From Metabacillus litoralis (lineage in GTDB: Bacteria > Bacillota > Bacilli > Bacillales > Bacillaceae), in contig NZ_CP033043.1 in the NCBI RefSeq assembly GCF_003667825.1, forward strand, positions 4,032,001 to 4,096,000: DNA of 64,000 nucleotides. Reading direction: 5' to 3'. Under the pieces are notes generated by a model. The model was not told where the DNA came from, did no database searches, and saw only the letters and a list, made by a program, of their open reading frames with translations. Of this stretch, positions 8,583 through 18,161 are shown one piece after another. Position 1 is the first letter of the stretch; every line of letters begins with the position of its first letter. Made by a program: the position numbers and the translations under genes.

Positions 8583-9614
8583 TTACCTTCCCTCAATCTT
8601 ACTTTTCCACTCCTCAAGCCGAGGATGCTGGATTCCAACAATTTTAAAATAACTGTACGCAAGTTGATCCTCATCGATTAGTATCGTTGTTTCCGCTTTG
8701 CTAACATAATCTTCAATTTCTCGCTGTGCTTTATCTGATAGCTGATGAACAAGCGCCTCAAAGATGACTCCTTGTACATCCATTTCTTCTAGTTGATGAT
8801 AAGCATCACGTAACGTTTCTACTGCAGCTTCTGTTTTTATGTTTTCAATAACAGATGCTGCAAAAATTAAGGCATCTTCATGTAATAAATATGGCTTAGT
8901 AGCTTCTACAACCTTATCTGTTTGAAACGAGATAAGCGCTTCTGCTGTTTCCTCTATTAACATATCGTCGTCTCTAGTTAATAGAGATGCAAGAAGATCG
9001 GCATGCTGATCCATTTTCATTAATCCCAGTAAATAAACAGCAATGTAGCCATTATAATCAAACCAATCCTCCTGAAGATTTTGGGCGAAAACACTTAAAA
9101 CCTGTTCTTCTGTTATGTATTTCTTTTCAAAAAGGGAATAAGCAATTTTCTTTAATCTTTGATACAGGAAATAATTCAAGTCTTGTTCAGCATTCAAAGT
9201 AGTTAAAGCGTTAAAATATTCCTCCCATACATCCTCTTCTGTTCCATTCTCCAGCACTTCATAAACGCGCCAATCTTCTTGTTGAAAAAGATCTGTTAAT
9301 CTTTCTCGATGCTTTAAGATTATACGAGGATGAAACTCTATTAATAATCGTTCATAGGTATAACGGATTTGATCAGTAGTATCTATCCTTGCCTCAATTA
9401 AAAGATGAACCAGATCTTCATCATTAGGATCGACCTTAAGAAACGATAATATAGACTTTGCCTTTTTAGGCTTATTTATAGCTTCAAGAAGTAATCTCTT
9501 TGTCCATTTCTGGGATTTGTTCGTAGGATAATCATGAAGAGTATGAGCAACAAAATCCTGAAGGATAAGGTCATCTGTTGTAATAAACGGTTCAATTGTT
9601 TGTTCAAAATTCAT
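8583..9614 (-). CDS. Uncharacterised helical (HEAT-like) repeat protein
   Basis: 343 residues, acidic, soluble, without signal peptide or membrane helices. The sequence is a chain of amphipathic helix pairs such as YIAVYLLGLMKMDQHADLLA, then LLTRDDDMLIEETAEALISF and ALIFAASVIENIKTEAAVE. This spacing resembles HEAT or PBS-lyase-type repeats used as protein-binding scaffolds. The most regular part is roughly residues 180-290. I do not recognise a specific family and no catalytic motif is seen. It lies alone between adeC and a lipoprotein gene, transcribed convergently with adeC. Confidence 0.72.
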   Translation of the reverse strand: MNFEQTIEPFITTDDLILQDFVAHTLHDYPTNKSQKWTKRLLLEAINKPKKAKSILSFLKVDPNDEDLVHLLIEARIDTTDQIRYTYERLLIEFHPRIILKHRERLTDLFQQEDWRVYEVLENGTEEDVWEEYFNALTTLNAEQDLNYFLYQRLKKIAYSLFEKKYITEEQVLSVFAQNLQEDWFDYNGYIAVYLLGLMKMDQHADLLASLLTRDDDMLIEETAEALISFQTDKVVEATKPYLLHEDALIFAASVIENIKTEAAVETLRDAYHQLEEMDVQGVIFEALVHQLSDKAQREIEDYVSKAETTILIDEDQLAYSYFKIVGIQHPRLEEWKSKIEGR

Positions 9615-9948
9615 ATAAGTTGTCCTTCCTGCAAATTCTCTTATTTATGTTGTAACATGTTAAATGAAAAAAACCAATGCCCACCTGTTATTGTATTATA
9701 GACAGCTAGAAATAAATAAACACATTCTGGAACTCATAGCAAAAGTACCAGGAACAAATGATCACATTTTAACAAAGATAGTTGAAAGGGCATACATCAC
9801 ATATTAAACATGACTTTATCCTTATAGCAAATTCCTCCATCAGACCTTAACTACCATTTTTAATAAATTCTGTAAATAAAAGGGTTTTTTATAAGAATTC
9901 TATTATAATAGATAACTGTGGGAAAAAATTGATAAAGGTTGTGAAATT
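9615..9948. other. Intergenic region between divergent genes
   Basis: 334 bp of A/T-rich sequence separating a minus-strand and a plus-strand gene, so it must hold both promoters. A good -10 (TATAAT, just after 9900) precedes the lipoprotein gene, but no convincing -35 is seen. No open frame with a ribosome binding site was found. Confidence 0.5.
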
Positions 9949-11214
9949 GTGAAAAAATCTAAATTTTTATTTTCTACATTGTTTTTCAGCACACTTCTTC
10001 TAGCTGCATGCGGAAACGATGAAGAAGCTTCCGGAACAAAGCAAGAAGAAGCTCCTGCTCAAGCTGAGGAAACACAAACAGCTAATGATGAAGTAGAAAC
10101 TGAAACAGAAGAACAAGATGCCGGAGAACAACCACAAGGCGATAATGAAACGTTAAATCCATTTATTGCTGAAGATTCTGAAGGGAATGTGGAGATTCTC
10201 TATACAAATAAAGATCCTGAATATACTCATGATATGGAAGGCTTTAAAGTATCAGTTGATGAATATCAACTTGTAAAAGTTACCGACGTGAATGAATATT
10301 CAACCATCTATTTTGATGATCAAGTTGATGGATATGTTGTTACTGCTAAAGTGACTATAGAAAATGGAACAGATAAACCTATGTATTATAACAATTCTCA
10401 TCGAATTCAGTTAAGCAATGATTTAGATTACATACCTTCTGATTGGAAAGCGTTTGTACCAGAAGATCAACAGATTTTTAAGATTAAAAAGAACCAGGAT
10501 GATATTTCCTTATTCGAGGCAGGAGAAAAAGTAACAGGCTTATTAACTTTTAAAATGACTAATGAAGATTTTGAAAAGTTAAAGTCAGTTAAGCCTAAAT
10601 ACGTAATAGAAGGTGGAGTAGCGGAGAACTCTGATTTTAGCGGAAGTATTTCAGGAAATTCACCTTCATATGATTTTATCTACAACGATGAACAAGCAGA
10701 AACAACAGCTTCTCAACCACAGTTCTTCCAAGATCGTTTAACATCAGATAACTGGGCTGATAAGAAGATGATTTTTGAAAAAGCAAACATAAATGATACC
10801 AAAAAAATCGGTGATGTAAACGTTACGGTTGAAGGGGTACAATATACAGAAGTTATTCCAACCGAAGCAAATAAAGAAATGTTTAGTGATTTTGGAGACA
10901 GTGGCGTTGCTGCCCTAACTGTCAAAGTGAAAATAGATAACGGATCAACTACACCAGTTAGCATTAACAACTTAGGAACCATTTTGAATGTTGATGATAA
11001 CCGAGTACGAGTCCTTAGTCAGGGAATGGCTGAACCACGTGACCCAGCAACAATCGCTGCTGGAGAAACCGGTGAAAAACTCCATGTTTTCTTATTTAGA
11101 AAAGATGAATTTGGTTTATATAAAAAATTTGTTATGGAATTTGGTCCTTTTTATGCTGAAAACGGTGAAAAAGCATTTAAAGGTCGAACAGCAGAATTTA
11201 CGTTACCTAGATAA
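9949..11214 (+). CDS. Lipoprotein (DUF5068-like)
   Basis: 421 residues from a GTG start with AAAGG upstream. The N-terminus is a type II signal peptide: a KK start, a hydrophobic core, then the lipobox LLAAC with Cys at about residue 21, followed by a long acidic, Gln/Glu-rich linker to about residue 65. The mature part has two similar halves with KVSVDEYQLVKVTDVNE and then DVNVTVEGVQYTEVIPTEAN, each continuing into a VTAKVTIENG or LTVKVKIDNG strand. This suggests two immunoglobulin-like beta domains, as in DUF4352/DUF5068 lipoproteins. It is anchored to the outer face of the membrane; the role is unknown. Confidence 0.82.
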   Translation: MKKSKFLFSTLFFSTLLLAACGNDEEASGTKQEEAPAQAEETQTANDEVETETEEQDAGEQPQGDNETLNPFIAEDSEGNVEILYTNKDPEYTHDMEGFKVSVDEYQLVKVTDVNEYSTIYFDDQVDGYVVTAKVTIENGTDKPMYYNNSHRIQLSNDLDYIPSDWKAFVPEDQQIFKIKKNQDDISLFEAGEKVTGLLTFKMTNEDFEKLKSVKPKYVIEGGVAENSDFSGSISGNSPSYDFIYNDEQAETTASQPQFFQDRLTSDNWADKKMIFEKANINDTKKIGDVNVTVEGVQYTEVIPTEANKEMFSDFGDSGVAALTVKVKIDNGSTTPVSINNLGTILNVDDNRVRVLSQGMAEPRDPATIAAGETGEKLHVFLFRKDEFGLYKKFVMEFGPFYAENGEKAFKGRTAEFTLPR

Positions 11215-11231
11215 TATATATGTGTTGTATG

Positions 11232-11260
11232 AAAGCCAGTTAAAAAGCTGGCTTTTTTTA
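11232..11260 (+). terminator. Intrinsic terminator of the lipoprotein gene
   Basis: AAAGCCAG / CTGGCTTT stem with a short A-rich loop, then a T run. Confidence 0.87.
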
Positions 11261-11390
11261 ATTCCTCATCCCTTCACTTCGATTAACAATCTACATATTG
11301 GCCAAAACTAAATACTTCTATATAACACCTAAACTCTTCAACCATCCATATAAAACTCTAGTTACCCAACTTTGTGAACGATTAATTTTG

Positions 11391-11419
11391 TTGACAACAT
11401 GTATATACAAGTTTATGAT
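11391..11419 (+). promoter_or_regulatory. Trehalose operon promoter
   Basis: TTGACA at 11391 and TATGAT at 11414 with a 17-bp spacer, which is itself filled by the first TreR operator. Confidence 0.8.
11399..11410 (+). promoter_or_regulatory. TreR operator 1
   Basis: ATGTATATACAA lies between the -35 and -10, matching the TTGTATATACAA-type operator known for Bacillus TreR with one change. Its centre is about 31 bp (three helical turns) from operator 2. Confidence 0.75.
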
Positions 11420-11427
11420 AATACCAT

Positions 11428-11443
11428 ATTTGTATATACAAAT
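11428..11443 (+). promoter_or_regulatory. TreR operator 2
   Basis: ATTTGTATATACAAAT is a perfect 16-bp palindrome just downstream of the -10, containing the consensus TreR core. Trehalose-6-phosphate is the inducer in the known system. Confidence 0.82.
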
Positions 11444-11524
11444 ATGCAAACCTTGTTCTGAAATGAAAACGCTATTCTATTCGTTTTATCTGGAACGAGA
11501 CTTATATATTTGGGAGGGAAAACC

Positions 11525-12922
11525 ATGAGTGTCGATCAAAAACAAGTAACGGACATTATAGATGCGATTGGTGGTAAAGAGAATATTTCTGCTGCCACAC
11601 ACTGTGTGACACGACTTCGTTTTGCACTAGTAGATGAATCAAAAGTAAATAAAGAAGCACTTGAGAATAATTCGTTAGTAAAAGGATCTTTCTCAACAAA
11701 CGGACAATTTCAAGTTGTGATTGGTCAAGGAACAGTAGATAAAGTTTACAAAGAGCTCGTTCAACAAACAGGTGTAGGGGAAGCTTCAAAGGAAGATGTA
11801 AAAAAGGCATCTGAGAAAAACCTAAATCCTATCCAACGCGCTATCAAAACATTGGCTGATATTTTCATCCCAATTTTGCCTGCCATTGTAACAGCTGGTT
11901 TATTAATGGGGATTAATAATATCTTAACGGGACCAGGAATTTTCTATGATGGAAAATCAATTATTGATGTTCATCCACAATGGGCCGATTTGGCTAGCAT
12001 TATAAACTTAATAGCAAATACAGCCTTTGTCTTTCTACCTGGCTTAATTGGCTGGTCGGCCGTAAACCGTTTTGGCGGAAGTCCATTATTAGGTATTGTG
12101 CTTGGACTAATGCTTGTTCACCCAGATTTATTAAATGCATGGGGATATGGAACAGCTGAACAAATCCCAACATGGAATTTGTTTGGATTAGAAGTTGAAA
12201 AGATCGGCTACCAAGGTCAAGTTTTACCGATTTTAGTGGCCTCATTGCTATTAGCTAAAGTTGAATTATTTTTACGTAAACGTGTTCCGGACGGTCTTCA
12301 ATTATTAATTGTTCCTCCGCTTACACTTTTAATTACAGGATTTGCATCATTCATCGTAATCGGACCTATAACGTTTGCAATAGGAAATGTATTAACAGAT
12401 GGCGTGATCTCAATCTTTGAAAACTTTGCAGCACTTGGTGGACTGATTTATGGAGGATTATATGCCCTATTAGTTGTAACAGGCATGCACCATACCTTCT
12501 TAGCAGTTGATATTCAATTAGCAAACGCAGGCGGAACATTCCTATGGCCAATGCTGGCATTATCAAATATTGCACAAGGATCAGCTGCTTTTGCAATGAT
12601 GCTTATTTTAAAAGAAGAAAAACAGAAAGGTTTAGCGTTAACATCCGGTATCTCTGCATGGCTTGGTATTACTGAACCAGCAATGTTTGGTGTTAATTTA
12701 CGTTACCGCTATCCATTTATTGCCGCACTAATTAGCTCAGGTATCGCCGGATTATTTATCTCTATTAACGGAGTAAAGGCATTTTCTATTGGTGTCGGTG
12801 GTGTACCAGGATTTTTATCGATCGATTCACAATTCTGGGGATCATTCTTTATCGGAATGGCGATCGTAATCATCGTTCCATTTTTGTTAACCTTTGTTCT
12901 TGCAAAAATAAAAAAACAATAG
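11525..12922 (+). CDS. treP: PTS trehalose-specific EIIBC component
   Basis: 465 residues. It imports trehalose with phosphorylation to trehalose-6-phosphate. The EIIB domain (about 1-85) carries the phosphorylated Cys in THCVTRLRF. The EIIC domain (about 105-465) has roughly ten membrane helices and the conserved GITEPAMFGVNLRYRYPF stretch. There is no EIIA domain, as in B. subtilis TreP, which borrows EIIA from another PTS. The ATG at 11525 is chosen because GGGAGG stands directly before it. A weak cre-like TGAAAACGCT stretch at 11464 suggests additional CcpA control. First gene of treP-treA-treR. Confidence 0.95.
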   Translation: MSVDQKQVTDIIDAIGGKENISAATHCVTRLRFALVDESKVNKEALENNSLVKGSFSTNGQFQVVIGQGTVDKVYKELVQQTGVGEASKEDVKKASEKNLNPIQRAIKTLADIFIPILPAIVTAGLLMGINNILTGPGIFYDGKSIIDVHPQWADLASIINLIANTAFVFLPGLIGWSAVNRFGGSPLLGIVLGLMLVHPDLLNAWGYGTAEQIPTWNLFGLEVEKIGYQGQVLPILVASLLLAKVELFLRKRVPDGLQLLIVPPLTLLITGFASFIVIGPITFAIGNVLTDGVISIFENFAALGGLIYGGLYALLVVTGMHHTFLAVDIQLANAGGTFLWPMLALSNIAQGSAAFAMMLILKEEKQKGLALTSGISAWLGITEPAMFGVNLRYRYPFIAALISSGIAGLFISINGVKAFSIGVGGVPGFLSIDSQFWGSFFIGMAIVIIVPFLLTFVLAKIKKQ

Positions 12923-13048
12923 ATCCACTTGGATCATTGTCAAATGCGAAAGCCTTAGTACTTTCTTTCTACTAGTAAAAATAAATCAAATCGGGACAAG
13001 ATGCTTGTCCCTTTTCTTTATATAAAACTAATAATGGTGGTGTTTAAT

Positions 13049-14737
13049 TTGATTAACCCATGGTGGAAAAAATCAGTCGTTTATCAAATCTATCCAAAGA
13101 GCTTTCATGATACAACCGGAAACGGTGTTGGTGATCTACAAGGGATTATTAGTAGGTTACCTTATTTAAATAAATTAGGAGTTGATGTGATTTGGTTAAC
13201 ACCTATCTATGCTTCTCCACAAAAAGATAATGGATATGATATAAGTGATTATTATTCAATTCATGAAGAATATGGAACAATGGATGATTTTGATGAGCTA
13301 GTTGAAAAAGCACATCAACGTGACATAAAAGTGATTATGGATGTCGTTGTTAACCATACCTCAACAGAGCACAAATGGTTTAAAGAAGCTAGAAAATCAA
13401 AGTCTAATCCATATCGAGATTATTATATTTGGAAGGATCCTAAAGCAGATGGATCACCACCAACAAACTGGGAATCCAAGTTCGGCGGTAATGCCTGGGA
13501 GCTTGACGAAAAGACAGGGCAATACTATCTTCATCTCTTTGATGTTACTCAAGCAGATCTGAATTGGGAAAATGAAAAGCTGCGTAAAGAAGTGTATGAA
13601 ATGATGAACTTTTGGTTTAAAAAAGGTGTTGATGGCTTCCGCCTAGATGTTATTAACTTAATATCTAAAAATCAATCCTTCCCAGATGATGATGGTTCTA
13701 TAGCTCCTGGTGATGGAAGAAAATTCTATACAGACGGTCCCCGTGCTCATGAATTTCTCCATGAAATGAATAATGAAGTGTTTTCAAAGCATGAAAGTTT
13801 AACAGTAGGAGAAATGTCTTCAACAACAATTGATCATTGTATTCAATATTCAAATCCAGAGAGCAAAGAGCTAAGTATGACATTTAATTTTCATCATTTG
13901 AAGGTTGATTATCCTAACGGTGAAAAATGGGCTCTTGGTGAAATGGATTTTCTTTCATTAAAGGAAATTCTTTCCACTTGGCAGACTGGTATGAACAAAG
14001 GAAATGGCTGGAATGCCTTATTTTGGTGTAACCACGATCAGCCACGAGTTGTGTCACGATATGGAAATGACAAAGAATATCATAAAGAATCAGCGAAAAT
14101 GCTCGCAACCACCATCCATATGATGCAAGGAACTCCTTATATTTATCAGGGAGAAGAGTTTGGGATGACTGATCCTAAGTTTAACTCTATTGAGGAGTAT
14201 CGTGATGTTGAGTCACTGAATATGTATAACATCCTTAAAGAAAAGGGAATGTCAGACCAGGAAATCCTTGAAATCTTAAAGCGAAAATCACGTGATAACT
14301 CAAGAACACCAGTACAATGGAATAGCTCTCCGCATGCAGGCTTTACATCAGGTACACCTTGGATTGATGTTGCAAGCAATTATAAAGAAATAAATGCTAA
14401 AAATGCATTAGCGGATTCGGACTCCATTTTCTATCATTATCAAAAGCTTATTTCATTACGAAAACAGTATGATGTGATCACAACAGGAAATTATAAGCTT
14501 TTATTAGAAAATGATCCTCAAATTTTCGCTTATTTACGTCAAACATTTAATGAAAAACTCTTAGTAGTTAATAATTTTTATGATCAGTATACCGAATTCA
14601 TTTTGCCCGAGCATGTAATTGTTGAAGGGTATAACAGAGACATTCTTTTATCTAACTATAAAGATTCATCATTATCGTTTGAAAGCCTGAAGCTACGTCC
14701 ATATGAATCCATTATTTTTTATTTATCGAAAAAATAA
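13049..14737 (+). CDS. treA: Alpha,alpha-phosphotrehalase
   Basis: About 562 residues of GH13. It splits trehalose-6-phosphate into glucose and glucose-6-phosphate. The (beta/alpha)8 barrel motifs are present: DVVVNHTS, GFRLDVINLIS (nucleophile Asp), LTVGEMSST (acid/base Glu) and WCNHDQPRVVSRYG. A TTG at 13049 with GGTGGTG six bases upstream gives MINPWWKKSVVYQIYPKSF, the usual N-terminus of TreA. An ATG at 13034 is the alternative. It follows treP by about 125 bp without an intervening terminator. Confidence 0.93.
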   Translation: MINPWWKKSVVYQIYPKSFHDTTGNGVGDLQGIISRLPYLNKLGVDVIWLTPIYASPQKDNGYDISDYYSIHEEYGTMDDFDELVEKAHQRDIKVIMDVVVNHTSTEHKWFKEARKSKSNPYRDYYIWKDPKADGSPPTNWESKFGGNAWELDEKTGQYYLHLFDVTQADLNWENEKLRKEVYEMMNFWFKKGVDGFRLDVINLISKNQSFPDDDGSIAPGDGRKFYTDGPRAHEFLHEMNNEVFSKHESLTVGEMSSTTIDHCIQYSNPESKELSMTFNFHHLKVDYPNGEKWALGEMDFLSLKEILSTWQTGMNKGNGWNALFWCNHDQPRVVSRYGNDKEYHKESAKMLATTIHMMQGTPYIYQGEEFGMTDPKFNSIEEYRDVESLNMYNILKEKGMSDQEILEILKRKSRDNSRTPVQWNSSPHAGFTSGTPWIDVASNYKEINAKNALADSDSIFYHYQKLISLRKQYDVITTGNYKLLLENDPQIFAYLRQTFNEKLLVVNNFYDQYTEFILPEHVIVEGYNRDILLSNYKDSSLSFESLKLRPYESIIFYLSKK

Positions 14738-14809
14738 GACATTCAAACCGTAATAGAGCCTATATGTATCTTGTTATTCGTTCATGGTAAGATAGGGATG
14801 GTGATGACG

Positions 14810-15526
14810 ATGAGACAAAATAAATACCATTCTATATATAAAGAATTATCGGAACAAATTAAATCTGGGGATGTTAAAGCAGGAGATATTTTACCTTCTG
14901 AAAATGAGTTAGCTGTTCAACATGAAACAAGCAGAGAAACCATTCGAAAAGCCCTAAATTTATTATCACAAAATGGCTTTATCCAAAAAATTAAAGGAAA
15001 AGGCTCAGTTGTCATTGACGTTCAAAAAATGAGCTTTCCTATCTCAGGACTTGTTAGCTTTAAGGAAGTATCAAAAAACCTTAATAGAGAGACGGTAACA
15101 ACTGTTCATGACTTTGGTTTGATTAAGCCTGAGCCCTTTATTAAACAGCAGCTACATGCATCAAGCAAGGATGAAGTGTGGAAGGTTGTTAGATCTCGAA
15201 CTATTAATGGTGAACGGATTATTTTAGATAAAGATTATTTCCTAAAGAAATTTGTCCCGACATTAACTAAACAAATATGTGAAACCTCCATCTATGAATA
15301 TCTTGAGCAACAATTAAAGCTGAATATTAGCTTTGCAAAAAAAGAAATTGTTGTTGAAGACTGCACGGAAGAAGACAGACAACTTCTTGATCTTGAGGGC
15401 TTTTCTCATATTGTTGTTGTGAAAAATTATGTGTACCTTGAAAACACTAGCTTGTTTCAATACACAGAATCCAGACACCGCCTCGATAAGTTCAGATTTA
15501 CTGATTTTGCACGAAGAGGTGTGTAA
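14810..15526 (+). CDS. treR: Trehalose operon repressor, GntR family
   Basis: About 238 residues. The N-terminal winged helix is clear: YKELSEQIKSGDVKAGDILP then SENELAVQHETSRETIRKAL, with the wing QNGFIQKIKGKGSVV. The C-terminal UTRA effector domain (about 90-238) is expected to bind trehalose-6-phosphate, including VVRSRTINGERIILDKDYF. The start is set at the ATG giving MRQNKYHSIYKEL, with GGTGAT upstream; nearby in-frame ATGs are possible. It is the last gene of the tre operon, and its operators lie at 11399 and 11428. Confidence 0.93.
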   Translation: MRQNKYHSIYKELSEQIKSGDVKAGDILPSENELAVQHETSRETIRKALNLLSQNGFIQKIKGKGSVVIDVQKMSFPISGLVSFKEVSKNLNRETVTTVHDFGLIKPEPFIKQQLHASSKDEVWKVVRSRTINGERIILDKDYFLKKFVPTLTKQICETSIYEYLEQQLKLNISFAKKEIVVEDCTEEDRQLLDLEGFSHIVVVKNYVYLENTSLFQYTESRHRLDKFRFTDFARRGV

Positions 15527-15531
15527 TTCAT

Positions 15532-15559
15532 GCATTGAGTGAAAACTCAATGCTTTTTT
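15532..15559 (+). terminator. Intrinsic terminator of the tre operon
   Basis: GCATTGAG / CTCAATGC stem, six-base loop, TTTTTT. Confidence 0.92.
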
Positions 15560-15630
15560 CTGTTTCAATATTGGTACCAAGCATTTTCTTCATGATAAGA
15601 TAAACCTATCTCATAGTAAGGAGAGTAATC

Positions 15631-16863
15631 ATGATGAAAAATGAAATCATTGAAAGATTTACAAGCTATGTAAAAGTTGATACACAATCAAATGAAAACA
15701 ATGATACATGTCCATCCACACCTGGTCAGCTTACACTTGGCAAGCAACTAGTGGAGGAACTGAAGGAAATTGGTATGCAGGATGTCACAATGGATGACAA
15801 CGGCTATGTGATGGCAACCCTTCCTGCTAATACAGATAAAGAGCTTCCTACAATCGGGTTTCTTGCACATATAGATACGGCAACAGATTTCACTGGCAAA
15901 AATGTAAACCCACAGCTCATCTCAAGCTACGATGGAAAAGATATTGTACTAAACAAGGAGCTAAATGTGGTTTTATCTCCATTACAATTTCCAAATCTAA
16001 AAAACTACGAAGGTCATACACTTATCACAACCGATGGAACGACATTATTAGGTGCAGATAACAAAGCAGGTATTGCAGAAATTATGACGAGTATGGCCTA
16101 TCTGATTAATCATCCAGAAATCAAGCATGGCAAAATACGTATAGCCTTTACACCTGATGAAGAAATTGGGAGAGGACCTCATAAATTTGATGTTGATGCC
16201 TTCAATGCTGACTTTGCCTACACAATCGATGGCGGTCCATTAGGTGAGCTTCAGTACGAAAGCTTTAATGCAGCTGCAGCCAAAATCACATTTAAAGGAA
16301 ACAATGTTCACCCAGGAACCGCAAAGGGGAGAATGGTCAATTCGTCTAAAATAGCAATGGCCTTTCAAAGCAAGCTCCCTGCAATGGAAGCTCCTGAGTT
16401 TACAGAAGGGTATGAAGGATTTTATCATCTTATTGGCATTCAAGGTGATGTTGAAAATACATATGTACATTATATTATCCGTGATCATGATAAACAGAAG
16501 TTTGAAGAAAGAAAACAAACAATCACTAAGCTTGTTGAGGAATTTCAATCTGTATATGGTCAGGATTCCGTTGTTTTAGAGCTCAATGATCAATACTATA
16601 ATATGAAAGATAAAATTGAGCCTGTGAAGTATATTGTGGATGTGGCTCATGAAGCAATGGAGAACCTTGGCATCACACCTATTGTTGAACCAATCCGCGG
16701 TGGAACAGATGGCTCACAGCTATCCTATATGGGATTACCAACTCCTAATGTATTCACTGGCGGCGAGAATTTTCATGGGAAATTTGAATTTATTTCGGTT
16801 GATAATATGGTAAAAGCAACTGAAACGATTATTGAAATATGTAAGCTATTTGAGAAAAGATAA
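15631..16863 (+). CDS. pepT: Peptidase T (tripeptide aminopeptidase)
   Basis: 410 residues of the M20 metallopeptidase family. It releases the N-terminal residue of tripeptides in the cytoplasm. Zinc-site motifs are intact: [11 protein letters not shown] near residue 80, [13 protein letters not shown] near 137 and [13 protein letters not shown] near 175. The central dimerisation domain ([19 protein letters not shown]) and the C-terminal [20 protein letters not shown] are typical. AAGGAGAG precedes the first of two ATGs. It is followed about 30 bp later by isoaspartyl dipeptidase, forming a peptide-turnover pair. Confidence 0.96.
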   Translation: MMKNEIIERFTSYVKVDTQSNENNDTCPSTPGQLTLGKQLVEELKEIGMQDVTMDDNGYVMATLPANTDKELPTIGFLAHIDTATDFTGKNVNPQLISSYDGKDIVLNKELNVVLSPLQFPNLKNYEGHTLITTDGTTLLGADNKAGIAEIMTSMAYLINHPEIKHGKIRIAFTPDEEIGRGPHKFDVDAFNADFAYTIDGGPLGELQYESFNAAAAKITFKGNNVHPGTAKGRMVNSSKIAMAFQSKLPAMEAPEFTEGYEGFYHLIGIQGDVENTYVHYIIRDHDKQKFEERKQTITKLVEEFQSVYGQDSVVLELNDQYYNMKDKIEPVKYIVDVAHEAMENLGITPIVEPIRGGTDGSQLSYMGLPTPNVFTGGENFHGKFEFISVDNMVKATETIIEICKLFEKR

Positions 16864-16891
16864 TGATTCTAAGATGAAAGGGATGCCCCCA

Positions 16892-18061
16892 ATGCTTACA
16901 CTTATTAAAAATGGAGAAGTGTATACTCCAACTTATATAGGAAAAAAGGATCTTCTCCTCGTAGATGAAAAAATTGGATTCATTGAGGACCATATTTCAT
17001 TACCTACTGATTTTGTCGATATAAACGTAGTTGATGCGTCCGGAATGAAAGTTGTACCAGGCTTTATTGATTCACATGTTCACATTACAGGCGGTGGTGG
17101 CGAAGGAAGTTATAAAACCCGCACTCCTGAACTGCATTTAACAAATGCTACTTTATCAGGTATTACTACCATTATTGGTGTGATTGGCACTGATGGCACA
17201 ACAAGAACAATGCCTAATTTAATAGCTAAAGCACGTGCTCTTGAAGAAGAAGGTATCACTTGTTATGTGCATACTGGCTCCTATCAGGTTCCTGTTAAAA
17301 CACTAACTGGAAGAATTGAAGACGACCTTATCTTAATTGATAGAATCATCGGTGTTGGAGAAATTGCGATTAGTGATCACAGATCCTCACAGCCGACTGT
17401 AGAAGAAATGGCGAAGCTCGCATCTGCGGCCCGAATTGGTGGGATGCTTTCTGGAAAAGCAGGCATTGTTAATATTCATGTTGGTGATAGTAAGGATCAT
17501 CTTGATCTTATTCTAAAGGTCCTCGAGACAACAGACCTTCCAATTCGCCAATTTTATCCAACCCATATCAACCGAAATCCGCATCTTTTTGAAGCAGGAA
17601 TTTCTTATGCAAAGAAAGGCGGCTGGGTTGATTTCACAACAAGTACAATTCCTAAGTTTCTTGCTGAAGGTGAGGTTTCCTGTAGCCAAGGCTTAAAAAG
17701 AATGTTAGATGCCAATGTACCGATTGAACAAATTACCTTCACCTCAGACGGGCAAGCAAGCCTTCCTGACTTTAATGAGGATGGTGAGATGGTCGGCTTA
17801 AAGATTGGCAAGGTCAATACACTCTTTCAAGCTGTAAAAGATGCTGTTCACCAGGAACAAATACCATTGCAAACAGCCTTAAAGGTCATTACTAGCAATC
17901 CTGCTACAATTTTAAAGTTACAGCAAAAAGGCGAACTAAAGCCTGGGAAAGATGCAGATATTGTGCTATTAGATCATGATCTTTCCATTCAATCTGTATG
18001 GGCTAAAGGGCAGCATATGGTATCAGAAGGAAAAGCACTTGTGAAGGGGACATTCGAATAG
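16892..18061 (+). CDS. iadA: Beta-aspartyl (isoaspartyl) dipeptidase
   Basis: About 389 residues. It hydrolyses iso-aspartyl dipeptides that arise when aged proteins are degraded. The dinuclear amidohydrolase site shows GFIDSHVHITGGGGEGS, the conserved GEIAISDHRSSQPT, HVGDSKDHL, PTHINRNPHLF and FTSDGQASLPDF, in the order seen in IadA. The ATG at 16892 (MLTLIKNGEVYTP) is preferred over upstream frames because AAAGGG lies about ten bases before it and known IadA proteins start near here. Downstream of pepT in the same orientation. Confidence 0.94.
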   Translation: MLTLIKNGEVYTPTYIGKKDLLLVDEKIGFIEDHISLPTDFVDINVVDASGMKVVPGFIDSHVHITGGGGEGSYKTRTPELHLTNATLSGITTIIGVIGTDGTTRTMPNLIAKARALEEEGITCYVHTGSYQVPVKTLTGRIEDDLILIDRIIGVGEIAISDHRSSQPTVEEMAKLASAARIGGMLSGKAGIVNIHVGDSKDHLDLILKVLETTDLPIRQFYPTHINRNPHLFEAGISYAKKGGWVDFTTSTIPKFLAEGEVSCSQGLKRMLDANVPIEQITFTSDGQASLPDFNEDGEMVGLKIGKVNTLFQAVKDAVHQEQIPLQTALKVITSNPATILKLQQKGELKPGKDADIVLLDHDLSIQSVWAKGQHMVSEGKALVKGTFE

Positions 18062-18069
18062 TGATTATA

Positions 18070-18093
18070 AAGCCTCGATTTTCGGGGCTTTTT
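18070..18093 (+). terminator. Intrinsic terminator after iadA
   Basis: AAGCCTCG / CGGGGCTT stem with a short ATTTT loop and a T run. Confidence 0.82.
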
Positions 18094-18161
18094 ATTTTCC
18101 TTTCACAACGTCCGTAAATCCCTCATATACTGTTGCAGACCATAACCTATGAGGTGTTTTC

